Assembly (NCBI RefSeq): GCF_030519475.1 | Contig: NZ_JAUMKD010000001.1 | Span: 992,001-1,056,000, forward strand | Origin: Micromonospora sp. C28SCA-DRY-2 | Lineage (GTDB): Bacteria > Actinomycetota > Actinomycetes > Mycobacteriales > Micromonosporaceae | DNA: 64,000 nucleotides | Reading direction: 5' to 3' | Shown here: positions 33,506 through 40,663 of the stretch, one piece after another | How the letters are laid out: each line of letters starts with the position of its first letter | Numbering within the stretch: position 1 is the stretch's first letter | The notes under the pieces: generated by a model | What the model was told of the DNA's origin: nothing | The model's input: the letters and a program-made list of their open reading frames with translations, nothing else | The model's database searches: none | Position numbers and translations under genes: made by a program

Positions 33506-35059
33506 GTGACCGAGACGGGTGGCCGTCGCGACGCCGTGATCGCCGTCGACATCGGCACCGCCAGCGCCAAGGCGGTCGCCTACGACACCCAGGGCCGCCA
33601 GCTCACCCAGTACGGCTCGCCGTATCCGCTGGACGAGCCGCAACCCGGCTGGGCCGAACAGGACCCGCTGCGGATCCACGCGGCGGTGCTGGAGGCGATC
33701 GGGGCGGTGGTGGCCGACCTGGGGCGGCCGGTGGCCGGGCTGGCGTTCAGCACCGCGATGCACAGCCTGATCGGGTTGGACGCCGACGGCGAGCCGATCA
33801 CTCCGTCGATCACCTGGGCCGACGCCCGGGCCAGCCGACAGGCCGAGCGGCTGCGCGCGGTCCCGTCCGGGCTGGCCCTGCACCGGCGTACCGGCACCCC
33901 GGTGCACCCGATGGCGCCGCTGCCCAAGCTGCTCTGGCTGGCCGAGCAGGAGCCGCAGCTGTTCGGGCGGTCGGCGTACTGGGTGGGGATCAAGGACTGG
34001 GTCCTGCTGCGGCTCTGCGACGAACTGGTCACCGACCACTCGGTCGCCTCCGGCACCGGGCTGATGGACATCCACCGGCTGGCCTGGGACGCCGAGGCGC
34101 TCGGCATCGCCGGCATCACCGACACCCAGCTTCCCCGGCTGGTCTCCACCACCGCCGTGCTGCCCGGCCTGACCCCCGAGGCGGCCGAGGCGACCGGGCT
34201 GCCCCGGCGTACGCCGGTGGTGGTCGGCGCCGGCGACGGACCGCTGGCCAACCTGGGCCTCGGCGCGGTGTCCCCCGGGGTGGTGGCCTGCTCGATCGGC
34301 ACCAGCGGCGCGATGCGGGTGGTGGTGGAGCACCCGGGCGTGGACCCGCTCGGCGGGGTGTACTGCTACGCGCTGACCGAGCGGCGCTGGGTGGTCGGCG
34401 GGGCGATCAACAACGGCGGGGTGGTGCTCGACTGGGCCGGTGACGCACTCGCCCCCGAGCTGGGCGAGGACGCCGAGGACGAGCTGCTGGCGCTGGCCGC
34501 CCGCGCCCCGGTCGGCTCGGGCGGGCTGATCATGCTGCCGTACCTGCTCAGCGAGCGGGCCCCGCACTGGAGCGCGCTGCCGCGCGGCGCGTACGTGGGG
34601 CTGACCCACGGCCACCGCCGGTCGCACCTGGTGCGGGCCGCGATCGAGGGGGTCTGCCAGCAGCTGGCGCTGGTGCTGGCGTCGGTGCGGGCGGCCGGCA
34701 ACGAGGTGCACGAGGTCCGGGCCAGCGGCGGCTTCGCCCGCAGCGGCCTGTGGCGGCAGATCCTCGCCGACGTGCTCGGCATGCCGGTGCGGTTCCCGGC
34801 CGGGCACGAGGGGTCCAGCCTCGGCGCGGCGCTGCTGGGCATGCAGGCGCTGGGCCAGATCGCCTCGATCGACGTGGCCGCCGACCTGGTCCGGATCGAG
34901 CAGACCGTGCAGCCCGACCCGGCGGCGGCCGCCACCTACGCGACGCTGCTGCCGCTCTTCTCCGAGCTCTACGACGCGCTGGTGCCGACGTTCACCTCGC
35001 TGCGCCGGCTGGCGCCGGGCCTGCCGCCCGAGCCGGCACCCACCCCGCCACCGCTGTGA
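33506..35059 (+). CDS. gntK: FGGY-family carbohydrate kinase, gluconokinase-like
   Basis: 517 residues from GTG 33506, with a GAAGGGGTGAG ribosome site. FGGY pattern in order: AVDIGTASAKAVAYD (phosphate 1), WAEQDP, FSTAMHSLIGLD (family-typical MHSL), TWADARAS, GTGLMDIHRLAWD, VGAGDGPLANLG, SIGTSGAMR, NNGGVVLDW, and the ATP-site ASGGFARSGLWRQILAD. This combination with MHSLIGLD fits gluconokinase (D-gluconate + ATP to 6-phosphogluconate), feeding the pentose-phosphate route. The GntR-type regulator and permease usual in gnt operons are not next to it, so assignment to gluconate is inference. Confidence 0.85.
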   Translation: MTETGGRRDAVIAVDIGTASAKAVAYDTQGRQLTQYGSPYPLDEPQPGWAEQDPLRIHAAVLEAIGAVVADLGRPVAGLAFSTAMHSLIGLDADGEPITPSITWADARASRQAERLRAVPSGLALHRRTGTPVHPMAPLPKLLWLAEQEPQLFGRSAYWVGIKDWVLLRLCDELVTDHSVASGTGLMDIHRLAWDAEALGIAGITDTQLPRLVSTTAVLPGLTPEAAEATGLPRRTPVVVGAGDGPLANLGLGAVSPGVVACSIGTSGAMRVVVEHPGVDPLGGVYCYALTERRWVVGGAINNGGVVLDWAGDALAPELGEDAEDELLALAARAPVGSGGLIMLPYLLSERAPHWSALPRGAYVGLTHGHRRSHLVRAAIEGVCQQLALVLASVRAAGNEVHEVRASGGFARSGLWRQILADVLGMPVRFPAGHEGSSLGAALLGMQALGQIASIDVAADLVRIEQTVQPDPAAAATYATLLPLFSELYDALVPTFTSLRRLAPGLPPEPAPTPPPL

Positions 35060-35086
35060 GCGGCCGACGGGCGCGATGGCCGGGCG

Positions 35087-35647
35087 TCAGGTCGCCGGGT
35101 CGGCGTCGAGCAGCCGCTGCGCGGCCGCGCGGGCGTCGCGCGCCGGTTCCGGACTGCCGACGATGGCAGCGGTGACCATCGCGCCGTTGGCCAGCACCAG
35201 CAGTTGCGCGGCGAGCGCCGGGGACCGGCCGGCCGCGGCGACGAGGGCGGCGAGGTGGTCGGCGACCGCCTGCTTGTGGGCGCGGACGATGTCGACCACG
35301 TTCGCCGACGCCGGGCCGAGTTCGGCGAACGAGTTGATGAACGCGCAGCCGCGGAAGTCGGGCTGGCCGAACCAGTCGTACAGGTAGTCGAAGACCGCCA
35401 GGACGCGCTCCGCCGGCGTCGCCCGAGCCGAGGTGTACGCCGAGATCTGCTCCCGGATCGCCCGGTCCCGCCGGCGCAGCACCGCCTCGACGAGGTGCTC
35501 CTTGGACGGGAAGAGCTGGTAGGTGCGCTTGAGCGAGACCCCGGACGCCTGCCGGATGGCGTCCATGCCGACCGCCTGGATGCCGCGCTCGTAGAAGAGC
35601 GCGTCGGCCGCGTCGAGCAGGCGCGCCTCGGCCGTCGTGTGGTCCAT
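35087..35647 (-). CDS. TetR-family repressor
   Basis: 186 residues from ATG 35647 (AAGGGG upstream). N-terminal helix-turn-helix: LLDAADALFYERGIQAVGMDAIRQASGVSLKRTYQLFPSKEHL. The C-terminal helical ligand domain contains YDWFGQPDFRGCAFINS, common to a TetR subgroup that controls hydrolase and reductase genes. It is divergent from the alpha/beta-hydrolase gene; two palindromic operators in the gap indicate repression of both. Confidence 0.9.
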   Translation of the reverse strand: MDHTTAEARLLDAADALFYERGIQAVGMDAIRQASGVSLKRTYQLFPSKEHLVEAVLRRRDRAIREQISAYTSARATPAERVLAVFDYLYDWFGQPDFRGCAFINSFAELGPASANVVDIVRAHKQAVADHLAALVAAAGRSPALAAQLLVLANGAMVTAAIVGSPEPARDARAAAQRLLDADPAT

Positions 35648-35664
35648 GTCAAAGCCCCTTGCGC

Positions 35665-35716
35665 GGAGAACAGTCGTTCTCCTACGGTAGCAGGCAACCG
35701 GAGAACGAACGTTCTC
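35665..35716. promoter_or_regulatory. Two TetR operator palindromes
   Basis: Site 1: GGAGAAC-agtc-GTTCTCC (35665-35682). Site 2: GAGAAC-gaac-GTTCTC (35701-35716). The two sites share the half GAGAAC/GTTCTC with a 4-bp spacer and lie 36 bp apart (centre to centre, ~35 bp) in the 88-bp gap between the divergent tetR and hydrolase genes. Confidence 0.8.
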
Positions 35717-35735
35717 TCGATGTCTAGGAGTTCGG

Positions 35736-36605
35736 ATGTCCCCCTTCGTCACCCGTCACCGCACCGTCACCCTCGCCGGCCAGCAGGTCTTCTACCGGGA
35801 GGCCGGCGACCCGTCACGGCCCACGCTGGTGCTGCTGCACGGCTTCCCCACCAGCTCGCACATGTTCCGGAACCTGATCCCCGCGCTGGCCGACGAGTAC
35901 CACCTCGTCGCTCCCGACCACATCGGATTCGGCCGGTCCTCGGCCCCGCCGGTGGACCGGTTCGAGTACAGCTTCGAACGGCTCACCGAGATCACCCTGG
36001 CGCTGCTCGACACCCTCGGCATCGAGCGCTTCGCCCTCTACCTGCACGACTACGGCGCCCCGATCGGCCTGCGGATCGCCAGCCGGAACCCGGACCGGGT
36101 CACCGGGCTGGTCGTGCAGAGCGGCAACGCCTACACCGACGGGTTCACCCCCTTCTGGGAGGTGCTCTTCGCGCACGCCAAGGACCGGGCGACCCACGAG
36201 CCGGCGGTCCGCGACCTGCTCACGGCGCAGGCCACCGAATGGCAGTACACCCACGGCGTGCCGGCCGACCGGCTGGACCGGATCGCCCCGGAGACCTGGA
36301 CCCTCGACCAGGCCGGCCTGGACCGGCCGGGCAACAAGGAGATCCAGCTCCAGCTCTTCTGGGACTACCAGTTCAACCTGGACGCCTACCCCGACTTCCA
36401 GCGCTACTTCCGCGAGCACCGGCCGCCCACGCTGGTCGCCTGGGGCCGCCACGACGAGATCTTCGGCGCCGCCGGGGCCGAGGCGTACGCCCGGGACCTG
36501 CCCGACGCCGAGGTCCACCTGCTCGACACCGGCCACTTCGCGCTGGAGACCCACGGCGACGAGATCGCCGGCCTGATCCGCGGCTTCCTGCGCCGGGCCC
36601 GGTAG
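35736..36605 (+). CDS. Alpha/beta-hydrolase, haloalkane dehalogenase-like
   Basis: 289 residues from ATG 35736. Fold markers: oxyanion-hole LLHGFPTSSHMFRNLIP, VAPDHIGFGRSS, and the nucleophile elbow YLHDYGAPIGLRIA, in which Asp (D-Y-G-A) is the nucleophile as in haloalkane dehalogenases and epoxide hydrolases. Later VAWGRHDEIFG gives an acid residue and TGHFALETH the catalytic His. C-C-halide or epoxide bond hydrolysis is expected in the cytoplasm. Under control of the divergent TetR through two palindromes. Confidence 0.85.
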   Translation: MSPFVTRHRTVTLAGQQVFYREAGDPSRPTLVLLHGFPTSSHMFRNLIPALADEYHLVAPDHIGFGRSSAPPVDRFEYSFERLTEITLALLDTLGIERFALYLHDYGAPIGLRIASRNPDRVTGLVVQSGNAYTDGFTPFWEVLFAHAKDRATHEPAVRDLLTAQATEWQYTHGVPADRLDRIAPETWTLDQAGLDRPGNKEIQLQLFWDYQFNLDAYPDFQRYFREHRPPTLVAWGRHDEIFGAAGAEAYARDLPDAEVHLLDTGHFALETHGDEIAGLIRGFLRRAR

Positions 36606-36609
36606 CCGG

Positions 36610-37110
36610 ATGTCCGCCACCACCCTGCGCCCGCCGGTCACCGGTCGGCGGGCGGCCTGGGGCGCCGCGCTGAGCGCGGGCGCCATGCTGCTCGGGGCGA
36701 CGGTCCTGCTGGCCACCGTGGAGGCAGTGACCGGGCTGGACGTCTTCGCGCTGCCCTTCGTCGCCTCGGCGGCGGTGCTCGCACTGGCGCCCGGCGCGCC
36801 GCTGGCCCGGCCGGCGGCGGTGCTGCTCAGCTATCCGCCGTGCGCCCTCGTCGCGGTGGCGGTCACCGCGGTCGCGGGCCCGTCGGTGTGGACGGCCAGC
36901 GCGGCGGCGGTGGCGTCGGTCGTCACCATGCTGCTGCTGCGGGCGCCGCACGCGCCGGCCGCCGTCTGTGCCGCCTTCATCGGCCTGACCGGCCCCGGCG
37001 TCGGCTACCCGCTGCACACCATGCTGCCGGCGGTGCTGATCGTGCTCGGCGCGGCCCTGCTCGCCGGGCGACTGCTGCCCGGCTACGGCTACCCGCCGTC
37101 GCGGCACTGA
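36610..37110 (+). CDS. HPP-family-like membrane protein
   Basis: 166 residues from ATG 36610, four bases after the hydrolase stop, so one operon. Four to five membrane segments; LPFVASAAVLALAPGAPLARP and LLRAPHAPAAVCAAFIG recall the HPP family (the PFAASAVLLFAxP and HPP motifs, with HPP changed to PHAP here). Some HPP proteins act in nitrite transport in plants; the bacterial role is unclear. Followed by a strong hairpin terminator. Confidence 0.6.
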   Translation: MSATTLRPPVTGRRAAWGAALSAGAMLLGATVLLATVEAVTGLDVFALPFVASAAVLALAPGAPLARPAAVLLSYPPCALVAVAVTAVAGPSVWTASAAAVASVVTMLLLRAPHAPAAVCAAFIGLTGPGVGYPLHTMLPAVLIVLGAALLAGRLLPGYGYPPSRH

Positions 37111-37125
37111 CCTGCCGGCCCTCGG

Positions 37126-37161
37126 CCGGCCCCGACCGGGCGCTGGCCCGGCCGGGGCCGG
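37126..37161. terminator. Bidirectional hairpin between converging genes
   Basis: A 16-bp stem with one mismatch (CCGGCCCCGACCGGGC, loop GCTG, then GCCCGGCCGGGGCCGG) between the HPP gene and the ABM gene, ending one base before the latter's stop codon. Confidence 0.7.
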
Positions 37162-37446
37162 TCAGGGGGCCTCGACGGCGGCGATCCGGTACTTGTGCAC
37201 CTCGGCGCCGAGGATCGCCGCCACCTGCGCCTCGGCCGGACCGGAACCACGGAAGGCGAGCAGCAGCTCGTCGGAGTCCCAACGCTCGTAGACGTTGATC
37301 CGCCCCGGCTCGACCGGGTCGCCGCTGATCGCGAAGTCGACACAGCCCGGCGCGGAGCGCGCCTGCCGGATCGTCTCGACGCAGGACGCCAGGTAGGCGC
37401 CCCGCTCGGCCGGGTCGACGTACAGGCTGCCGGCGACGATGACCAT
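37162..37446 (-). CDS. ABM-domain monooxygenase-like protein
   Basis: 94 residues from ATG 37446. The antibiotic-biosynthesis-monooxygenase fold is clear: MVIVAGSLYVDPAERGAYL, GCVDFAISGDPVEPGRINVYERWDS. Members are small dimers; some oxygenate aromatic polyketides without cofactor, others have regulatory or heme-related roles. No polyketide genes are nearby, so a general detoxifying or house-keeping role is equally possible. Divergent from the serine hydrolase. Confidence 0.85.
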   Translation of the reverse strand: MVIVAGSLYVDPAERGAYLASCVETIRQARSAPGCVDFAISGDPVEPGRINVYERWDSDELLLAFRGSGPAEAQVAAILGAEVHKYRIAAVEAP

Positions 37447-37582
37447 CGTGGACCTCCTCGGAACGGGTGACGACCCCGGTGATGGTCCCCCGGTCCGACC
37501 CCACCGCGCCGCCGCCGCACCCGGACGGGTGACGCCACCGGCACCGGCGCCGGCCGGCTTGACCGCTCCTTATCGTGCAAAC

Positions 37583-38851
37583 GTGAGCAAAACCGACAAA
37601 AGGGCTTCATCTACCCGATGGGCACGGCGAGCGCTGTCCGCCCTGGTGGCGCTGACTCTGCTCGGGCCGGTGGGGCCGGCGGCGGCCGACGGTGGGCCGG
37701 CGGTGCCGCCCACCGCACCGCCACCCCCGGCGGCCACGCTGGCCTGGCTCGCCGTCCCGGGCGGGGTGTTCTCGGTGGACACGGCGGCGCGCACGGTGCG
37801 CTACCGCGGCTGCGCCGGCGACACCGGCCGGATCCCCGACCCCGGCATGCGGGTCGCCCGCCGGGTGGCCAGCGGTGAGGTCACCGTCGGCGCGACGACC
37901 TACGCGTACGACATCCCGCTGGTCGGGCGCGTGCCCGGGGTGGTGGAGGTGTTCCGCCCCGGCGCCCGGCCGGCGGCGCTGGTCGGCGCGGTGGTCACCG
38001 ACCCGCAGCCGCCCACCGACCCGGCCGCCGGGCGGCGGCTGCTCCCGCTCACCGGGCAACTGGCCCGGGTGGTCGAAGGGTCCACCGCCAACCCGGCCGG
38101 CGTCGCCGTCCGCGACCTCTCCGGCCGGTACGGCCACCAGCAGGTCGCGGTCAACGGCACGTTCCGCCCCAAGGCGGCCAGCGTGATCAAGCTGTGGATC
38201 CTGGTCGAGCTGCTGCGCCGGGTGGACTGCGGGCAGGAGTCCCTGGCCGACGGGGTGCTGGTCACCCCGGCCGACGTGGTCGACGGCACCGGCGAGTTGC
38301 AGTACGAGACGTTCCCCCAGGTGGTCACGCTGCACCGGCTCGCCGAGTACATGGTGATCTACAGCGACAACACGGCGGCGAACGTGCTGATCGACCACCT
38401 GGGCGGATTCGGCCCGGTCAACGCGCTGATCGACGCGATGAACCAGCGCGAGACCGTACTGGCCCGCAAGATGCTCGACACCGAGGCGGCCCGGCGCGGC
38501 GAGGAGAACTACACCAGCCCGGACGACGTGGTCTCGCTGCTCGGCGCGGTGTGGGACGCCGAGATCCTCACCCCGGCGTCCCGCGACCTGATGATCGGTT
38601 TCCTGCGGGCGCAGACCCTGAACACCAAGATCCCCGCCGCGCTGCCGCCCGGCGTGCCGGTGGCGCACAAGACCGGGGACCTGCCCGACGCGTCGCACGA
38701 CGTCGGCTACTACCTGATCCCCGGCTCGCAGACGGCTGTCGCCTTCCTCACCGGCGGCCCGATGGCCACCGGCGACGAGACGGTCCGCCGACTCGCCCGT
38801 ACCGTCTACGACTACCTGGTGCCGCCCGGCGACGGGGCGTACGAGGAGTAG
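37583..38851 (+). CDS. Secreted serine hydrolase, class A beta-lactamase-like
   Basis: 422 residues from GTG 37583; the frame runs upstream but lacks signal features, and no ribosome site is visible. Signal peptide ~1-40 (WARRALSALVALTLLGPVGPAAA). A Pro-rich linker and a ~100-residue strand-rich segment precede the serine-hydrolase domain with the class A triad: SxxK as SVIK (AASVIKLWILVELL), SDN (YSDNTAANVLID), and KTG (VAHKTGDLPDASHDVGYYL). The Glu of the omega loop (RRGEENYTSPDDV) is plausible. Either a beta-lactamase or a cell-wall peptidase; the extra N-terminal domain favours the latter. Ends one base from the converging gene's stop. Confidence 0.8.
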   Translation: MSKTDKRASSTRWARRALSALVALTLLGPVGPAAADGGPAVPPTAPPPPAATLAWLAVPGGVFSVDTAARTVRYRGCAGDTGRIPDPGMRVARRVASGEVTVGATTYAYDIPLVGRVPGVVEVFRPGARPAALVGAVVTDPQPPTDPAAGRRLLPLTGQLARVVEGSTANPAGVAVRDLSGRYGHQQVAVNGTFRPKAASVIKLWILVELLRRVDCGQESLADGVLVTPADVVDGTGELQYETFPQVVTLHRLAEYMVIYSDNTAANVLIDHLGGFGPVNALIDAMNQRETVLARKMLDTEAARRGEENYTSPDDVVSLLGAVWDAEILTPASRDLMIGFLRAQTLNTKIPAALPPGVPVAHKTGDLPDASHDVGYYLIPGSQTAVAFLTGGPMATGDETVRRLARTVYDYLVPPGDGAYEE

Positions 38852-38852
38852 C

Positions 38853-39596
38853 TCAGACGCCCGGGATGTTGGCCGGCGGGTCGTCGCGCACCAGCTCGGC
38901 GGCCGGCTTCTCCACCGAGACGGGCAGGCCGAAGTCGGCGTACGTCAGCTCCAGCGCCGCCGCCCGCCCCGGCTCGGCGGCCAGCTCGATCCGGTAGCGG
39001 ACCAGCCGGCCCCGCTCGTCCAGGGCGGCGGTGAACGGCACCGCCCCGGCCCGGTCACCGAGCACGGCGCCGACCCCCTCTCCGAGCACGTCTGCGCTGC
39101 CCCGCAGGTCGAGGGTGCCGGCGTACTCGCGGTCACCGGTCTGCCGTACCCCGCTCGGGGCTCGCAGCGTGCTGGCCAGCCGGGTGTTGTCCAGGCCCCG
39201 GCCGCCGTCGACCGGCACCTGCCACCAGGTTCGGCCGTCCCACTCCGGCACCCGCCGGTCGGGAGCGCTCACCCGCACGTAGGCGTCCGTCCCGGTGACC
39301 AGCCGCTCGACCTTCACCTCACCGGCGGGCACCTTCAGCGAGGTGGTCTCCAGGCCCCGCCGGGCGCGCGGATCCCAGACCAGCACGGTGCCGTCCCCCG
39401 CGGTGCCGGAGCCGACGGTCAACCGGTAGGACTCCCGGTCGACCGCCGCGGCGGCGTCGACCAGCACGGCGGCCGGATCGGCGCCCGCCGCCGGCCGGTC
39501 GGTGGACGGCTCGGACCGGCCGAAGGCGGCCCAGCCGCCGACGACCGCGGCGACGGCCAGGACGGCACCGGCGGCGACCAGCTTGCGACGGTTCAC
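38853..39596 (-). CDS. LppX/LolA-like exported protein
   Basis: 247 residues from GTG 39596 (GAGGAG upstream). N-terminal anchor or signal (NRRKLVAAGAVLAVAAVVGGWAAFG split by the start of the mature part) lacks a lipobox cysteine, so it is probably anchored or secreted. The body alternates strands as in the LppX/LolA lipoprotein fold (YRLTVGSGTAGDGTVLVWDP, YVRVSAPDRRVPEWDGRTWW, YRIELAAEP). LppX-type proteins ferry lipids across the envelope. Its stop lies one base from the serine-hydrolase stop, with no terminator between. Confidence 0.6.
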   Translation of the reverse strand: MNRRKLVAAGAVLAVAAVVGGWAAFGRSEPSTDRPAAGADPAAVLVDAAAAVDRESYRLTVGSGTAGDGTVLVWDPRARRGLETTSLKVPAGEVKVERLVTGTDAYVRVSAPDRRVPEWDGRTWWQVPVDGGRGLDNTRLASTLRAPSGVRQTGDREYAGTLDLRGSADVLGEGVGAVLGDRAGAVPFTAALDERGRLVRYRIELAAEPGRAAALELTYADFGLPVSVEKPAAELVRDDPPANIPGV

Positions 39597-39695
39597 GGCG
39601 GCTCCTCGGGGGGTGTGCAAGCCCGCCGGCGGATCACCGATCGACGCTCACGACAGTGCGGCCCGGCCAGCGTAGCCGGGACCGCACCGGCGTGC

Positions 39696-40454
39696 TCACG
39701 CCCGGCTGATCGCGTTGGCGTGGATCGCCTCGCTGAGGTACGCCGTCAGGCCCGGCGCGATGGCCTCGTAGTGCGCGGTGAACCGCTCGTCGGCCAGGTA
39801 CATGTCGGCCAGCCCGGTGTGGATCTCGTACGAGCACTCGTAGAACGACCGGCTGATGAGCTGGCGGTGCTCCTCGGCCAGTTCCATCGCCGCCGGGCTG
39901 TCGGCCGGCGCGCCGGAGGACATCAGCGCCACGATCCGGCGGCCCCAGTCCTCGTTCTCCGCCTTGATCCGCAGCCAGTCCTCTTTGGTGTAGCGGGACA
40001 CCCGCCGGTTCGACTCCCGGTACGCCTCGCTGCCGCCCCACCGCCGCTCCGCCTCCTCGGCGTGCGCCTCCGGGTCGAAGTCGCCGAAGACCTCGAACCG
40101 CTCCTCCGGGGTCAGTTGGATGTTCAACTTGCTCGCCTCCATCGCGAACTCGATCGCCGTGACCATCTCCTGCAACCGCTTGATCCGTACGGTCAGCAGC
40201 TCGTGCTGGCGGCGCAGGTGCGCCGTCGGGTCGCTCGCCGGGTCGTCCAGGATCGCGGCGATCTCCTCCAGCGGGAACCCCAGCTCCCGGTAGTAGCGGA
40301 TGTGCTGCAACCGCTCCAGGTCCGCGTCGTCGTAGCGGCGGTAGCCGGTGCTGCTGCGACCACTCGGCGAGAGCAGCCCGATCTCGTCGTAGTGGTGCAG
40401 CGTCCGCACGGTCACCCCGGCCAGACCGGCCACCTGTCCCACCGTGTACGCCAT
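39696..40454 (-). CDS. tipA: TipA-type MerR regulator
   Basis: 252 residues from ATG 40454 (GGAAGGGAGGG upstream). N-terminal MerR helix-turn-helix: YTVGQVAGLAGVTVRTLHHYDEIGLLSPSGR, then the DADLERLQHIRYYRELGF stretch. A long coiled helix (RRQHELLTVRIKRLQEMVTAIE) leads to a TipAS-like C-terminal domain (WGGSEAYRESNRR; EEHRQLISRSFYECSYEIH) that binds thiopeptides covalently through a Cys. YECSYEIH supplies the Cys. It activates its own gene when a drug binds. The internal start for a free TipAS form is possible at ATG ~40145. Confidence 0.88.
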   Translation of the reverse strand: MAYTVGQVAGLAGVTVRTLHHYDEIGLLSPSGRSSTGYRRYDDADLERLQHIRYYRELGFPLEEIAAILDDPASDPTAHLRRQHELLTVRIKRLQEMVTAIEFAMEASKLNIQLTPEERFEVFGDFDPEAHAEEAERRWGGSEAYRESNRRVSRYTKEDWLRIKAENEDWGRRIVALMSSGAPADSPAAMELAEEHRQLISRSFYECSYEIHTGLADMYLADERFTAHYEAIAPGLTAYLSEAIHANAISRA

Positions 40455-40477
40455 GGTTTCCCTCCCTTCCGGAAACC

Positions 40478-40508
40478 AGGCTCCGGCCTGCCGTTACGTG
40501 AGGGTCAA
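40478..40508 (-). promoter_or_regulatory. TipA autoregulated promoter (candidate)
   Basis: Minus strand: TTGACC (40503-40508, -35), then CTCACGTAACGG, matching CTCACGTCACG in the known tipA promoter of Streptomyces. The usual second half (GTGAGG) is not clear here, and no good -10 at 19 bp is seen. The dyad may be degenerate. Confidence 0.45.
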
Positions 40509-40663
40509 GTCCGATTCTGCGACGCCGGTCACCCCGACCGCCGCGGCTCGCCCGAGCCGAGCCGGCCCACCCGGCCTGTCGGGCGGCCGGCCAGCTCCTG
40601 CGGGCGCGATCTCCGCCGCCGGCTTGAGCGCCTCGACCACCGGCATCGAGCGCGGCCGGCCGC

